A program made the translations under genes and the position numbers. This document shows, piece after piece, positions 44,881 to 53,713 of a stretch of 64,000 bases of DNA. The stretch comes from Halovenus amylolytica (GTDB lineage: Archaea > Halobacteriota > Halobacteria > Halobacteriales > Haloarculaceae). The notes beneath the pieces were generated by a model, which did no database searches, was not told the DNA's origin, and was given only the letters and a program-made list of their open reading frames with translations. Every line of letters starts with the position of its first letter. The first letter of the stretch is position 1. Location: positions 1 through 64,000 of the forward strand of contig SAYS01000014.1 in assembly GCA_004015825.1 (NCBI GenBank). The letters run 5' to 3'.

Positions 44881-44954
44881 ATCTGTACCTCAAGTGGTGA
44901 GTGATTAAAGTTAACGGAGATGAATATTCGAGACGGAAACTGAACGATGGAAAC

Positions 44955-46139
44955 TCAGTGTGATTGTTCGTAAAACAATCCGGATACCAGCCAGAGGTGG
45001 ACGGCTGCACCGAGCAGTGCTGTCAGCTGGCCCGCAGTCGAGGGAATCGTACTGGCGGTGAGCTGTCCACCGACATCGACGAGGAGCCCAGCCAGGAGAA
45101 GACCCATCGCGGCGGTCGCAGTCCGGTCGCCAGCGAGCGGAAAGGAGCCGACAGCAGGTGGGTAGAACTGGTAGGAGATACCCACGATCGTCAGTCCGAG
45201 CAAGCCGAGCAGGTTCAGACGGGCGTGCGAAGCGATCCGGGCAGGCGTGACACCATCCACTGCGAACAGAATTCCGAAACTCGCAGCCAGAATTCCGCAG
45301 AAACCACCGCCAACAACGCCGTAAAATCCGACAGGCCGTCTGTCGGAGCGATAGAAAAGGATGACGACGGCAAGCCCGAACCCGACGACAGCGCTGGCCT
45401 GGAGTATTGCCCCCAGTACAAAGAACTGGCCGGAGGGAAGCGACGCCGCGAGAACTGTGGGGGCAACTGCGCCCGCAGGGAGAACGAGCCAGGCCAGTGG
45501 TTCGGGCGGCGGTGCCGAAAAGAACCTGGGAACGAGTCGAAACCCGACAGAGAAAACGATCAGCCCACCGGCTCCGGCTGCGAGCAGATGCGTTGCACGC
45601 GGTGGATAGCCGTCGAAAAGTGGTGGCACAGCCGAGTTGACCGCGAGCAGTTCGGAGGAGCCGACGAGGAGGTAGCAAAATGCAATCAGCATGAACGGGT
45701 TCGCGAACCGATCGATCGACGCCAGCTGTGCCTTCGATTCGCTGGTTCCCGTCTCGCTGCCGGTGAGATTGTCGCGGATACTCCAGCCGATTGTCACAGC
45801 AAAAACGAGGACAGCACCGATCCACAGCAGACCACCGGTAGTGCTCAGCAAGTCATTCGATCGATGAACGCCGACAGTCAGAAACCCTGTTCCACCGACG
45901 GCGGAGACGAAGTGGACCGGCACGAGCTTCGTCGTCGACAGCTCCCGGTCGAAGTAAGTTGGGACCAGCGAGTACGCCTTCCCGAAGACTGTGTGAAAAA
46001 CAAAGCCCAGCAGCGCGGGCAGAATCCAGGTCCGTTGGCTGACGCCGACGAGGACGACTGCCTGCCAGACGACCAGCCAGCAGGCACCCACGAAGACGAA
46101 CCGGCGAGCCCACTGGGACGTTCGAAGTGCAGTCGTCAT
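44955..46139 (-). CDS. Polytopic membrane protein, oxidase-subunit-I/NnrS-like
   Basis: 394 aa, about 11-12 membrane helices and no large soluble part. Conserved pieces include GFVFHTVFGKAYSLVPTYFDREL, ATHLLAAGAGGLIVFSVGFRLVPRFF and ARIASHARLNLLGLLGLTIVGISYQFYPP, which resemble the HAHxNLLGW segment of proteins related to heme-copper oxidase subunit I and NnrS. Possible heme-binding histidines are present in each of these three segments. It may be a heme-binding sensor or non-enzymatic relative; no partner subunits are next to it. Monocistronic. Confidence 0.65.
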   Translation of the reverse strand: MTTALRTSQWARRFVFVGACWLVVWQAVVLVGVSQRTWILPALLGFVFHTVFGKAYSLVPTYFDRELSTTKLVPVHFVSAVGGTGFLTVGVHRSNDLLSTTGGLLWIGAVLVFAVTIGWSIRDNLTGSETGTSESKAQLASIDRFANPFMLIAFCYLLVGSSELLAVNSAVPPLFDGYPPRATHLLAAGAGGLIVFSVGFRLVPRFFSAPPPEPLAWLVLPAGAVAPTVLAASLPSGQFFVLGAILQASAVVGFGLAVVILFYRSDRRPVGFYGVVGGGFCGILAASFGILFAVDGVTPARIASHARLNLLGLLGLTIVGISYQFYPPAVGSFPLAGDRTATAAMGLLLAGLLVDVGGQLTASTIPSTAGQLTALLGAAVHLWLVSGLFYEQSH

Positions 46140-46257
46140 GTGTCCTTAATTCCAGTTTTCTGATAAAAAACCGATCACTCTCGATGCATTCGAAAAGAAG
46201 TTACAGTGACGATTCAACCTTGTTACGGATATGTTCGGCCTTGGGCACACATCAGGC

Positions 46258-46286
46258 TTTTTAAATACCACTGTGAGTTATCACAG
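46258..46286 (+). promoter_or_regulatory. thiB promoter with overlapping palindrome
   Basis: TTTTTAAATACC at 46258-46269 is the TATA box, 22-33 bp before the ATG 46291. Directly after it, CTGTGAGTTATCACAG (46271-46286) is a perfect 6+4+6 palindrome covering the expected transcription start, a standard position for a repressor operator. It may serve control of the thiamine transporter. Confidence 0.55.
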
Positions 46287-46290
46287 GGTA

Positions 46291-47430
46291 ATGGATAGAC
46301 GAAAATTCATTTCGGCAGTCGGTACTGGGACGATGATCGCAGTCGCCGGCTGTTCGGTCGAAGATTCAGACGATGGAGGGGAAGCAAACAACACCGGTGG
46401 GAACGATACCAACACCAGCGACGACACCATGGACGACGGCACCGAGGAGTCTCCGGAGGACGAAACTTCCGAACTCGTCGTCGCGACCTACGCACCGTTC
46501 ATCGACGCGCCATCGACGAGTCCCGGTGACTGGCTCAAAGAGGAGTTCGAATCCCGGTTCGACGCCGAGATCACCTATCAGACCCCGAGTGGGGAGTTGA
46601 ACCACTACATCGAACAGCAGAATGCCGGCCAGGAGATCGAAGCCGACGTCTACGTCGGCCTCACCACTGACGGACTCGTCCGTGCAGACGAGAACGCGAC
46701 CGAACAGCTCTTCGAGCGGGATATCGACGTGGAGGGGCAGGAAAACGTCAAAGAGGGTCTCAAATTCGATCCGGAGGGGCGTGCGATTCCCTTCGATACG
46801 GGGTACATCTCCCTGGTGTACGACAGTACCGAAATGGAGGCTCCCGAAACGTTCGATGGACTCCTCGAAGAGGAATACAGAGGCGACCTTATCGCACAGG
46901 ATCCTGCCAGCTCGGAAACTGGTCGTGCGTTCCTGTTGCACACCATCCACGAGTACGGCGAGGATGGCTATCTTGATTACTGGGAGAATCTGCAAGATAA
47001 CGACGTTCGCGTACTCGGTTCGTGGAGTGATGCCTATGCGAGCTGGGGTGAAGGGGAAGCACCGATGGTCGTCTCCTACTCGACCGATCAGGTGTTCGCC
47101 GAAGGGGAAGGCGAGGATCTCGCAAAACACCAGATCCGATTCCTCAACGATCAGGGCTACGCCAACCCGGAGGGGGTCGGGATCTTCACAAATACGGACA
47201 ATCCGAGTCTCGCACGCGAGTTCATCAGCTTCCTGCTGGAACCGGACGTACAGGGTGAGATCGCACAGCGAAACGTCTCGTTCCCGGCGACGGACAACGC
47301 CGAGCTGCCAGAAGACTACGCCGAACTCGCACAGGAGCCACCGGAACCGGTCACCTTCAGCTACGACGAGCTACAGGGCTCGGTAGATGGATGGGTCGAG
47401 GACTGGGAGCGACAGTTCGCAAGTAACTGA
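46291..47430 (+). CDS. thiB: Thiamine-type ABC importer, substrate-binding lipoprotein
   Basis: 379 aa from ATG 46291. Tat-like start MDRRKFISAVGTGTMIAVAGC with lipobox Cys21, then an acidic Asn/Asp linker and the solute-binding domain. VVATYAPFIDAPSTSPGDWLKEEF and ADVYVGLTTDGLVRAD align with bacterial TbpA/ThiB (the latter with ADVVLGLDNNLL). Also IPFDTGYISLVYD and PMVVSYSTDQVFAE. It captures thiamine (or its phosphates) outside the cell. Iron(III) or sulfate-type transporters are the alternatives. First gene of a three-gene operon; next gene 4 bp away. Confidence 0.8.
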   Translation: MDRRKFISAVGTGTMIAVAGCSVEDSDDGGEANNTGGNDTNTSDDTMDDGTEESPEDETSELVVATYAPFIDAPSTSPGDWLKEEFESRFDAEITYQTPSGELNHYIEQQNAGQEIEADVYVGLTTDGLVRADENATEQLFERDIDVEGQENVKEGLKFDPEGRAIPFDTGYISLVYDSTEMEAPETFDGLLEEEYRGDLIAQDPASSETGRAFLLHTIHEYGEDGYLDYWENLQDNDVRVLGSWSDAYASWGEGEAPMVVSYSTDQVFAEGEGEDLAKHQIRFLNDQGYANPEGVGIFTNTDNPSLAREFISFLLEPDVQGEIAQRNVSFPATDNAELPEDYAELAQEPPEPVTFSYDELQGSVDGWVEDWERQFASN

Positions 47431-47433
47431 ACA

Positions 47434-49215
47434 GTGTCCAGCGCCCGCTCGGAACGGACTGTTCGAGACCGGATCGAGCGGCGCATTCTTGCGATTTTCG
47501 GGCTGAGTACTGTCCTGTTGCTGCTCGGGATGTTCTACTACCCGGTCGGGACCGTCTTTATCGAAGCGATCGTAGTCGACGGGAGCGCGACGATCTCCGT
47601 CTTTCTGGATATTCTCAGAGATCCGTTCTACTTCGGCGAGACTGCACGCCTGTTCGCGGGTGAATCACCGGGCTGGGACCTGTTTAGACCAGGACGGGAA
47701 CTGGGTCTCGTCGAGTTCACGGCCTGGCAGGCCGTTCTCTCGACGCTGGCGAGTCTCGCCCTCGGCTTGCCGCTGGCATACCTCCTCGCGCGTTTCGAGT
47801 TCCGGGGTCGACGGACGCTACGCTCGCTGACGATTCTCCCATTCGTTCTCCCCTCGATCATGGTCGCGGTCGGATTCGTCGCGACCTTCGGGAGCAACGG
47901 GACAGTGAACGACGTACTCGGCCTGTTCGGACTGGGTTCGATCAACATGACCGGGACACTCAAAATCATTATTCTCGCCCACGCCTTCTACAACGCACCG
48001 CTGGTCGCGCGGATCGTCGCCGCATCCTGGGAGACTGTCGACGCGAGCGCAGTCGAGACAGCCAGGAGCCTGGGTGCGGGGCCGTTGCGGGCCTTCTGGG
48101 ACGTGGTCGCTCCCCAACTGTATCCCGCAGTGTTGATGAGCGCGGCACTGACCTTCGTTTTCACCTTCGGAACCTTCCCGATCGTACTCGCACTTGGCGA
48201 TCTCTCACTGGCGACGGTCGAGGTGTGGGTCAACCGACTCATCGGACGGTTCAACTACGCCGAAGCCGCCGGGCTGGCCATTATCGAGCTCGCAATCTCG
48301 CTTTCGGTTCTGTATGCCTACCTGCGCTACGAGGCAAAGCAGTCGAATCAGGCCCGTGGTGTCAGACCCCTTCCGCGGAAATCGCTGCGACCGGCCTCGC
48401 GGTCGCCCCGTGAACTGCTTCCCCGGATCGGACTCGGCGTGTACTCACTGATCGCACTGGTCGTCTTCGTCGCACCGATCGTGAGTATGATCTACGCGAG
48501 CCTGACGGGGCCGACTGGCTTCACACTCGATCACTTCCAGTTTCTGATCGAGCGCCAGACCGGCGGTGCGGATTTCCAGATCCAGCCCTGGCCGGCGATT
48601 CGAAACTCCCTGGTCTTCGGATTCGCGACCCTGCTCGTTGCTCTCCCGATGGGAGTAACGGTCGCCGTGCTCACAACGCGCAAATACCGCGGGCGAAAAC
48701 TGGTCGATGTAGTCACGATGGCGCCGCTGGCTGTCTCCGGAATCATCGTCGGACTCGGACTGCTCCGGGGGCTGGTGTTCGGGGTCGAAATCGCCGGTTA
48801 CCGGATCTTCGTCGGCGGCGCGATCGCGATTATCGCCGCCCACGCCGTCGCTGGCTACCCCTTCGTCGTCCGGACAGTCGCACCGGGACTCGAAAAGCTC
48901 GATCCCCAGCTGCTCGAATCGGCCCGCTCGCTCGGCGCCTCACGAGCACGGGCCTTGCTGGATGTGGAACTCCCACTTGTCTGGCCGGGCGTCGTCGCCG
49001 GTGCAGCATTCGCCTTCGCGATCTCTATCGGCGAGTTCTCCGCGACGATCATTCTCGCCGAGGGGGCGAATCAGTACACGATGCCAATCGCGATCGAACG
49101 GTTCATCGGGCGACGGCTCGGACCGGCAACAGCAATGGGAGTCGTGTTGCTGTTCGTCACGAGCCTCTCCTTCGTGGTCATCGAACGAATCGGAGGTGAA
49201 CACAGTGGCCTCTGA
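47434..49215 (+). CDS. thiP: Thiamine-type ABC importer, fused permease
   Basis: 593 aa from GTG, about 12 membrane helices. It is a tandem duplication of the binding-protein-dependent permease domain (ThiP/FbpB type), with one EAA loop per half: ETARSLGAGPLRAFWDVV and ESARSLGASRARALLDVEL. Forms the membrane pore alone. The start of the ATPase gene overlaps its last 11 nt. Confidence 0.85.
   Translation: MSSARSERTVRDRIERRILAIFGLSTVLLLLGMFYYPVGTVFIEAIVVDGSATISVFLDILRDPFYFGETARLFAGESPGWDLFRPGRELGLVEFTAWQAVLSTLASLALGLPLAYLLARFEFRGRRTLRSLTILPFVLPSIMVAVGFVATFGSNGTVNDVLGLFGLGSINMTGTLKIIILAHAFYNAPLVARIVAASWETVDASAVETARSLGAGPLRAFWDVVAPQLYPAVLMSAALTFVFTFGTFPIVLALGDLSLATVEVWVNRLIGRFNYAEAAGLAIIELAISLSVLYAYLRYEAKQSNQARGVRPLPRKSLRPASRSPRELLPRIGLGVYSLIALVVFVAPIVSMIYASLTGPTGFTLDHFQFLIERQTGGADFQIQPWPAIRNSLVFGFATLLVALPMGVTVAVLTTRKYRGRKLVDVVTMAPLAVSGIIVGLGLLRGLVFGVEIAGYRIFVGGAIAIIAAHAVAGYPFVVRTVAPGLEKLDPQLLESARSLGASRARALLDVELPLVWPGVVAGAAFAFAISIGEFSATIILAEGANQYTMPIAIERFIGRRLGPATAMGVVLLFVTSLSFVVIERIGGEHSGL
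49192..49198 (+). promoter_or_regulatory. Ribosome binding site deciding the thiQ start
   Basis: GGAGGTG, within the end of thiP, is six bases before the GTG at 49205; it makes that codon more likely than the GTG at 49196, which lies in the site itself. Confidence 0.55.
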
Positions 49216-50260
49216 ACCGGCTGTCGAACTCACCGCCGTACGCAAAGAGTACGGGAAGACGATGGCACTCGACGGTATCTCTTTTGCCGTCGAACCCAGC
49301 GAATTCTTCACACTGGTCGGTCCCTCCGGCTGTGGGAAGACGACGACACTCCGGCTGGTCGGTGGGTTCGAACAGCCGACGAGTGGCACGGTCCAGTTCG
49401 GTGGACGCGATGTCTCGGGGTTGCCGCCGGAGGATCGAGACGTGGGTGTGGTCTTCCAGAACTACGCGCTGTTTCCCCACATGACCGTCAGCGAAAATAT
49501 CGCGTACGGACTCAACTTCTCGGAGCCACCCGGAGACGTCACCGACGAGGAGCGTGTCAGCGAACTGCTGGAACTGGTCGATCTCGCGGGGATGGAAGAT
49601 CGCGATCCAGCAGCGCTATCGGGCGGACAGAAACAGCGGGTTGCGATGGCGCGTGCGCTCGCACCCGGCCCGGAGATACTCCTGCTGGACGAGCCGATGA
49701 GTGCACTCGACGCCCAGCTCCGGGAGCGGCTGCGCATCACGATCCGCGAGATCCAGCAGGAACTCGGGATCACGACGATCTACGTGACCCACGACCAGGA
49801 GGAGGCGCTGGCGATCTCCGATCGAGTGGCAGTCGTCAACGACGGCGGGATCGAACAGATCGGTACACCCGAACAGATCTACGACGAACCCAAAACGGAG
49901 TTCGTGGCCGAGTTCATCGGCGACAACAACGTCTTCACTGGCGTGATCACTGCACTCGACGAGACAGTAACCGTCGATCTGGGCGAGGAGACCGTCGACG
50001 TCGCACCGGCAGACACTCTCGATGAGCCGACTGTGGGCGACAGGATGCGTTTCTGTGTTCGACCGGAAGACTTCGTCGTTGGTCAGGAGCGAAACAGTAT
50101 CAGGGCCCACGTCGAAAGTGCGGAGTTTCTCGGTGACAGAACGCGGGTCCATCTTAGCTGGGGAGGAACAGAGCTACTCGCGCTGACAGACGAACCACTC
50201 GATGGCGAGGTGTCGCTCGGATTCGAGCCGGCCGACGCCCACATCATCTCCCAGTATTAG
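49205..50260 (+). CDS. thiQ: Thiamine-type ABC importer, ATP-binding protein
   Basis: 351 aa from GTG 49205. Walker A GPSGCGKTT, Q-loop FQNYALFPHMTV, signature LSGGQKQRVAMARAL, Walker B ILLLDEPMSALD and switch THDQEEA. The C-terminal about 110 residues form a TOBE domain (ENVFTG-like NNVFTGVI and RPEDFVV), as in CysA/PotA/FbpC ATPases. It is longer than bacterial ThiQ, so the subfamily is closer to FbpC/PotA. The stop overlaps the stop of mscS by 4 nt, in convergent orientation. Confidence 0.85.
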   Translation: MASEPAVELTAVRKEYGKTMALDGISFAVEPSEFFTLVGPSGCGKTTTLRLVGGFEQPTSGTVQFGGRDVSGLPPEDRDVGVVFQNYALFPHMTVSENIAYGLNFSEPPGDVTDEERVSELLELVDLAGMEDRDPAALSGGQKQRVAMARALAPGPEILLLDEPMSALDAQLRERLRITIREIQQELGITTIYVTHDQEEALAISDRVAVVNDGGIEQIGTPEQIYDEPKTEFVAEFIGDNNVFTGVITALDETVTVDLGEETVDVAPADTLDEPTVGDRMRFCVRPEDFVVGQERNSIRAHVESAEFLGDRTRVHLSWGGTELLALTDEPLDGEVSLGFEPADAHIISQY

Positions 50261-51045
50261 CTTCTGATGCGGATGATCCCGGAGCGGAAGACCTGCTGGT
50301 TCGGGACGATATACTCCTCACCGTCGGTTTCGATCCGTGTCACAAACATGTCCACTTCCTGGACGATCCCGCGTTTGTCGTCGATTCTGACCTCGTCACC
50401 GATGGTGTATGGCTCGATCAAGAGCAGGTAGATGCCTGCTGCACCGGCCGCGAGGAAGTCCTTGGCAGCGATGCCGACGAGAAAGACGAGACCGAAGGCG
50501 TAGGCACCGAGGAGGACGAGCAGGGCTGTGGTCGCGACGCCGAGCTGTGCGAGTGCAATCAGTGCGGCGATATAGAAGATGCTGTACTTCGCGATATCGC
50601 CGAGAATCGACGCCTCGGGGAGTTTGACCGAGCGGAGCCGTTCTTTGATCACAATTTTCGCCTTGTCGCCGGCGATCAGGCCGATGATGATCGCGAGCAC
50701 GGCGATAAACAGTCGTGGCAGATTCCGTGTGACCTGCGTCCAGAACACCTCGTAATCGAGCAGTCGCGCGACGTTGAACGCGACGATGATCGCGAGCGTG
50801 TAGACGAACAGGCCGAGCAGTGTCGCGATGATGCCGCCTGTCGAGGTGCCGAAGCGATTGACGCTGCGCTCGAAGGCAGTCCCCTCGACAGCGTCGTTCA
50901 TCCCCGTCCGTTCGAAAAGCGAGTGGACCCACCGCCAGACGAAATAGGAGATCACCGCGCCGGTGAGCAAAATCGTGACTGCGACAGTAAAGGCCGCTTC
51001 CTCCGAAAAGAGCCGTCGAACGAGTCGCCCAACGTCGATTGGCAT
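50257..51045 (-). CDS. mscS: MscS-family mechanosensitive channel
   Basis: 262 aa. Three or four membrane helices, then the pore-lining helix (LVFLVGIAAKDFLAAGAAGIYLLLIEPYTIGDEVRI) and the beta domain with DKRGIVQEVDMFVTRIETDGEEYIVPNQQVFRSGIIR, the family signature. It lacks the long C-terminal vestibule of E. coli MscS. Opens at high membrane tension to release solutes. The ATG shares one base with the dacZ stop (TGATG), so the two are translationally coupled. Confidence 0.9.
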   Translation of the reverse strand: MPIDVGRLVRRLFSEEAAFTVAVTILLTGAVISYFVWRWVHSLFERTGMNDAVEGTAFERSVNRFGTSTGGIIATLLGLFVYTLAIIVAFNVARLLDYEVFWTQVTRNLPRLFIAVLAIIIGLIAGDKAKIVIKERLRSVKLPEASILGDIAKYSIFYIAALIALAQLGVATTALLVLLGAYAFGLVFLVGIAAKDFLAAGAAGIYLLLIEPYTIGDEVRIDDKRGIVQEVDMFVTRIETDGEEYIVPNQQVFRSGIIRIRS

Positions 51046-51857
51046 CAGTACTCCTCCGGATCGAGTTCGAGTATCAGTTCACCGGCCTTGAAGGCCCGAA
51101 CCATCCCGTCACTCTCGGAGAGGACGATCGCAGTCGCGTTCGTATCCCGCGTGATCGCACCGGCAGCCATGTGTCTGGCACCCAGTCCCTTCGGGATATC
51201 GACCCCTTCGGCGGCGGGTTCGAGATACCGGTACGCCGAGACGATCTTTCCACCATCCGAGATGACGAAGGCACCGTCGAGCCGGGAGAACTCCTTGAGC
51301 ATGACGTTCACGATCGGATCACCGACGTGGACGTGGGATTTCTCGAACGGGTTGTACGAAAGCGGCCGGGATTTGTTCATCACCTTGCCGGCATCACCGA
51401 CGACGAACAGCGCACCGACGGGCTTGCCTTTCTGGCCCTTCTTGCCGAGTTCGATCGCGACCTCGAAGACGTCACGAACCACATCTGGGTCGGCCCGGGA
51501 GTTGACGAAGAGGTCGTACAGCCCGGTGTGAGTGAACTCGTCAGCACGGACCCTGACGATCGTGTCGATATCACCGCTATCCATGAACGTCGTCAGACAG
51601 AGGATCTCGTCACCTTCGTCGATGAGTTCCGCGTCCATCGCACCCTCCAGCCCGTAGCGAATCCGACCGTCCAGGTCGTTGAACTCGAGTGGCAGAGAGA
51701 CGAACTGATCCGCTTCGACTGCATTTTCCGTCCCCACGACGATCGTCTCAGTATCGTCGTTGTCGAACCGCTCGAACGTTCCCGAATCCTGCGTATACAG
51801 TAACACTGCATCGATATCTTCGACGACTTCGTCCAGCATCTCTCCCAGCCCGGTCAT
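51045..51857 (-). CDS. dacZ: Diadenylate cyclase (c-di-AMP synthase)
   Basis: 270 aa archaeal DacZ. The C-terminal DAC (DisA_N) domain carries DGA (194-196) and GARHMAAG (226-233), the ATP- and metal-binding motifs (bacterial GTRHRAA). The N-terminal half is a separate alpha/beta domain specific to the archaeal type. It makes c-di-AMP from two ATP; in Haloferax volcanii DacZ is essential and its level affects osmotic behaviour. The ribosome site of mscS (GGAGGAG, 51051-51057 on this strand) encodes its final residues. Confidence 0.92.
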   Translation of the reverse strand: MTGLGEMLDEVVEDIDAVLLYTQDSGTFERFDNDDTETIVVGTENAVEADQFVSLPLEFNDLDGRIRYGLEGAMDAELIDEGDEILCLTTFMDSGDIDTIVRVRADEFTHTGLYDLFVNSRADPDVVRDVFEVAIELGKKGQKGKPVGALFVVGDAGKVMNKSRPLSYNPFEKSHVHVGDPIVNVMLKEFSRLDGAFVISDGGKIVSAYRYLEPAAEGVDIPKGLGARHMAAGAITRDTNATAIVLSESDGMVRAFKAGELILELDPEEY

Positions 51858-51954
51858 TAGTGTATCAACTCCCGATACCGGAAAAAAGGTTGCGGCCTGT
51901 CCCCGGGTCTTCGTGCACTCTGTAGCGACGCCAGAGTAAACGACCGATCGCTCG

Positions 51955-52920
51955 TTACCGCCTGCGGAGGACGACGATATACCGGGTCAAGGATCTGTGG
52001 ACGCGGCGGTTGAACGCGGCCTCTGTCTGCCAGCCAGCCTGGTGTGCAGGCTGGGCCCAGGGTTTGTCGCCGACGACGACACACCGGGGTGCGATCCGTC
52101 TGGCCTCCGTCAACGTCTCCTGGATGAGTTGGCCCAGATTCCCCTCGATTTTCGACTGGCGGCCGTAGGGTGCATCGAACACCACCGCATCGGCAGCTCC
52201 GGAGGCGATGGGAAGTGAGGCACCGTCACCCCGGACGACGCCCCAGCCGCCGTCGAGGGCATCGTCGAGATTCTCCTGGGTTCCCCGGACCATCTTCCCC
52301 TGGACGTCGACACCGATCACGTCGGCACCGACCAGGCCGGCCTCGATCAGGATCCCGCCGGTGCCACACATCGGATCGAGAACCGTCGCACCCGGTCGAG
52401 CACCGGCGATGTTCACCAGTGCCCGGGCGAGGTCAGAATCCATACTGCCGGGCTGGAAGAAGGGTCGATCTGTCGGTTTTCGCGCCGTGAAATCGCGGTT
52501 CGCCTCCGACGCGAGCCACCCCAGCGCACAGAGGTCCTCGGAGAAAAGCGCCCGGAGTTCGTGGGTCGGATGCTCCAGATCGACCGTGAACCCCCTGTCG
52601 ACGAGTTCGTCACCCAGTTCGCGCTCGACCTGCTGCGTGTCGATCCCGGTCGTCGACCGGACGTCGACCGCCCGGACTGCGACCGAGCCCTCGCGGTCGA
52701 TAGAAGCGACCGAGAGGAGATCGCGAGCGTCCTCGGCAGTCGGCTCTGCCTTCCCGATCAGCTCACTCGCACGGTGACAGTACGCGAGATACTCGAATCT
52801 GTCCGTGAGTCCACGCGCTGTGGCCAGTCCGGGTGCGACGACCGAGCAGTCACTGACCGCGTGTTCGGCCTCGTAGGCCGCGAACTCGTCGTCCTGTCCT
52901 GCGAGTTCGAGAATGTACAC
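51955..52920 (-). CDS. tRNA (guanine-N2)-methyltransferase, Trm-G10 type
   Basis: 321 aa from GTG 52920; a longer upstream frame is cysteine-rich and not conserved-looking. N-terminal THUMP region, then a Rossmann methyltransferase: LDPMCGTGGILIEAGLVGADVIGVDVQGKMV (motif I) and catalytic FDAPYGRQS (D-x-P-Y form) used for N2 of G10 in tRNA. It works in the cytosol on tRNA. Divergent from tbp across a 195 bp region. Confidence 0.88.
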   Translation of the reverse strand: MYILELAGQDDEFAAYEAEHAVSDCSVVAPGLATARGLTDRFEYLAYCHRASELIGKAEPTAEDARDLLSVASIDREGSVAVRAVDVRSTTGIDTQQVERELGDELVDRGFTVDLEHPTHELRALFSEDLCALGWLASEANRDFTARKPTDRPFFQPGSMDSDLARALVNIAGARPGATVLDPMCGTGGILIEAGLVGADVIGVDVQGKMVRGTQENLDDALDGGWGVVRGDGASLPIASGAADAVVFDAPYGRQSKIEGNLGQLIQETLTEARRIAPRCVVVGDKPWAQPAHQAGWQTEAAFNRRVHRSLTRYIVVLRRR

Positions 52921-53076
52921 GGCTTCACTGACGGCCGAACCGACAAGAGCGTATCGGTTGGCCCAACTGCAGACACAGACCGTCACCTCGACGATTCGGC
53001 AGCACGAACACTGGTATAAACAGAAAATACCACAAACCGGATAGATCAACCACTGTGTTCAGTTTGCGGGCTCACG

Positions 53077-53108
53077 AACCTTTATAAGGTTTAAATACGT
53101 GATTTAAA
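53077..53108 (+). promoter_or_regulatory. tbp promoter with two adjacent palindromes
   Basis: AACCTTTATAAGGTT (53077-53091) is a perfect palindrome around TAT, and TTTAAATACGTGATTTAAA (53090-53108) is a second with 7 bp arms. The latter contains the TATA-like TTTAAATAC, 18-26 bp before the ATG at 53116. Both overlap the promoter, so TBP could bind its own control region, or a repressor could. This is inference. Confidence 0.5.
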
Positions 53109-53115
53109 TTGAGAC

Positions 53116-53676
53116 ATGGTTGATCCCAAGGAGACAATCAATATCGAAAACGTCGTTGCGTCGACGGGTATCGGGCAGGAGCTTGACCTTCAGAGTGTCG
53201 CGATGGATCTGGAGGGCGCGGATTACGATCCGGAGCAGTTCCCGGGACTCGTCTACCGGACACAGGAGCCGAAATCGGCTGCGCTGATCTTCCGGTCGGG
53301 GAAAATCGTCTGTACCGGTGCCAAGAGCACTGACGACGTCCACCAGAGTCTGCGGATCGTCTTCGACAAACTCCGCGAGCTCAACATCCAGGTCGAGGAC
53401 GAGCCGGAGATCATCGTTCAGAATATCGTCACCTCTGCGGATCTCGGTCGGAATCTCAACCTGAACGCCATCGCGATCGGGCTCGGCCTCGAAAAGATCG
53501 AGTACGAACCCGAGCAGTTCCCCGGCCTCGTCTACCGGCTGGAAGATCCCGACGTCGTGGCCCTCCTCTTTGGCTCCGGCAAGCTCGTCATCACCGGCGG
53601 GAAACAGCCCGACGACGCGAAGGAAGCTGTCGACAAGATCGTTACTCGACTCGAAGATCTGAGTCTGCTCGACTGA
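53116..53676 (+). CDS. tbp: TATA-box binding protein
   Basis: 186 aa with the two TBP repeats: INIENVVASTGIGQELDLQSVAMDL / AEYDPEQFPGLVYR-like ADYDPEQFPGLVYR and IVQNIVTSADLGRNLNLNAIAIGL / EYEPEQFPGLVYR, each about 90 residues. Ends acidic (DDAKEAVDKIVTRLEDLSLLD). General transcription factor that opens archaeal promoters with TFB. Haloarchaea may carry several TBPs; this one is the standard chromosomal type. Confidence 0.95.
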   Translation: MVDPKETINIENVVASTGIGQELDLQSVAMDLEGADYDPEQFPGLVYRTQEPKSAALIFRSGKIVCTGAKSTDDVHQSLRIVFDKLRELNIQVEDEPEIIVQNIVTSADLGRNLNLNAIAIGLGLEKIEYEPEQFPGLVYRLEDPDVVALLFGSGKLVITGGKQPDDAKEAVDKIVTRLEDLSLLD

Positions 53677-53713
53677 TCTACGGTCGTTTCCAGACTGCTG
53701 CATCGAAACGGTA

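Noticed and set aside
44964..46163. 399 aa open frame on the plus strand opposite the oxidase-I-like gene
   Set aside because: Same situation: hydrophilic shadow of a membrane protein; the minus frame has clear helices and histidine motifs.
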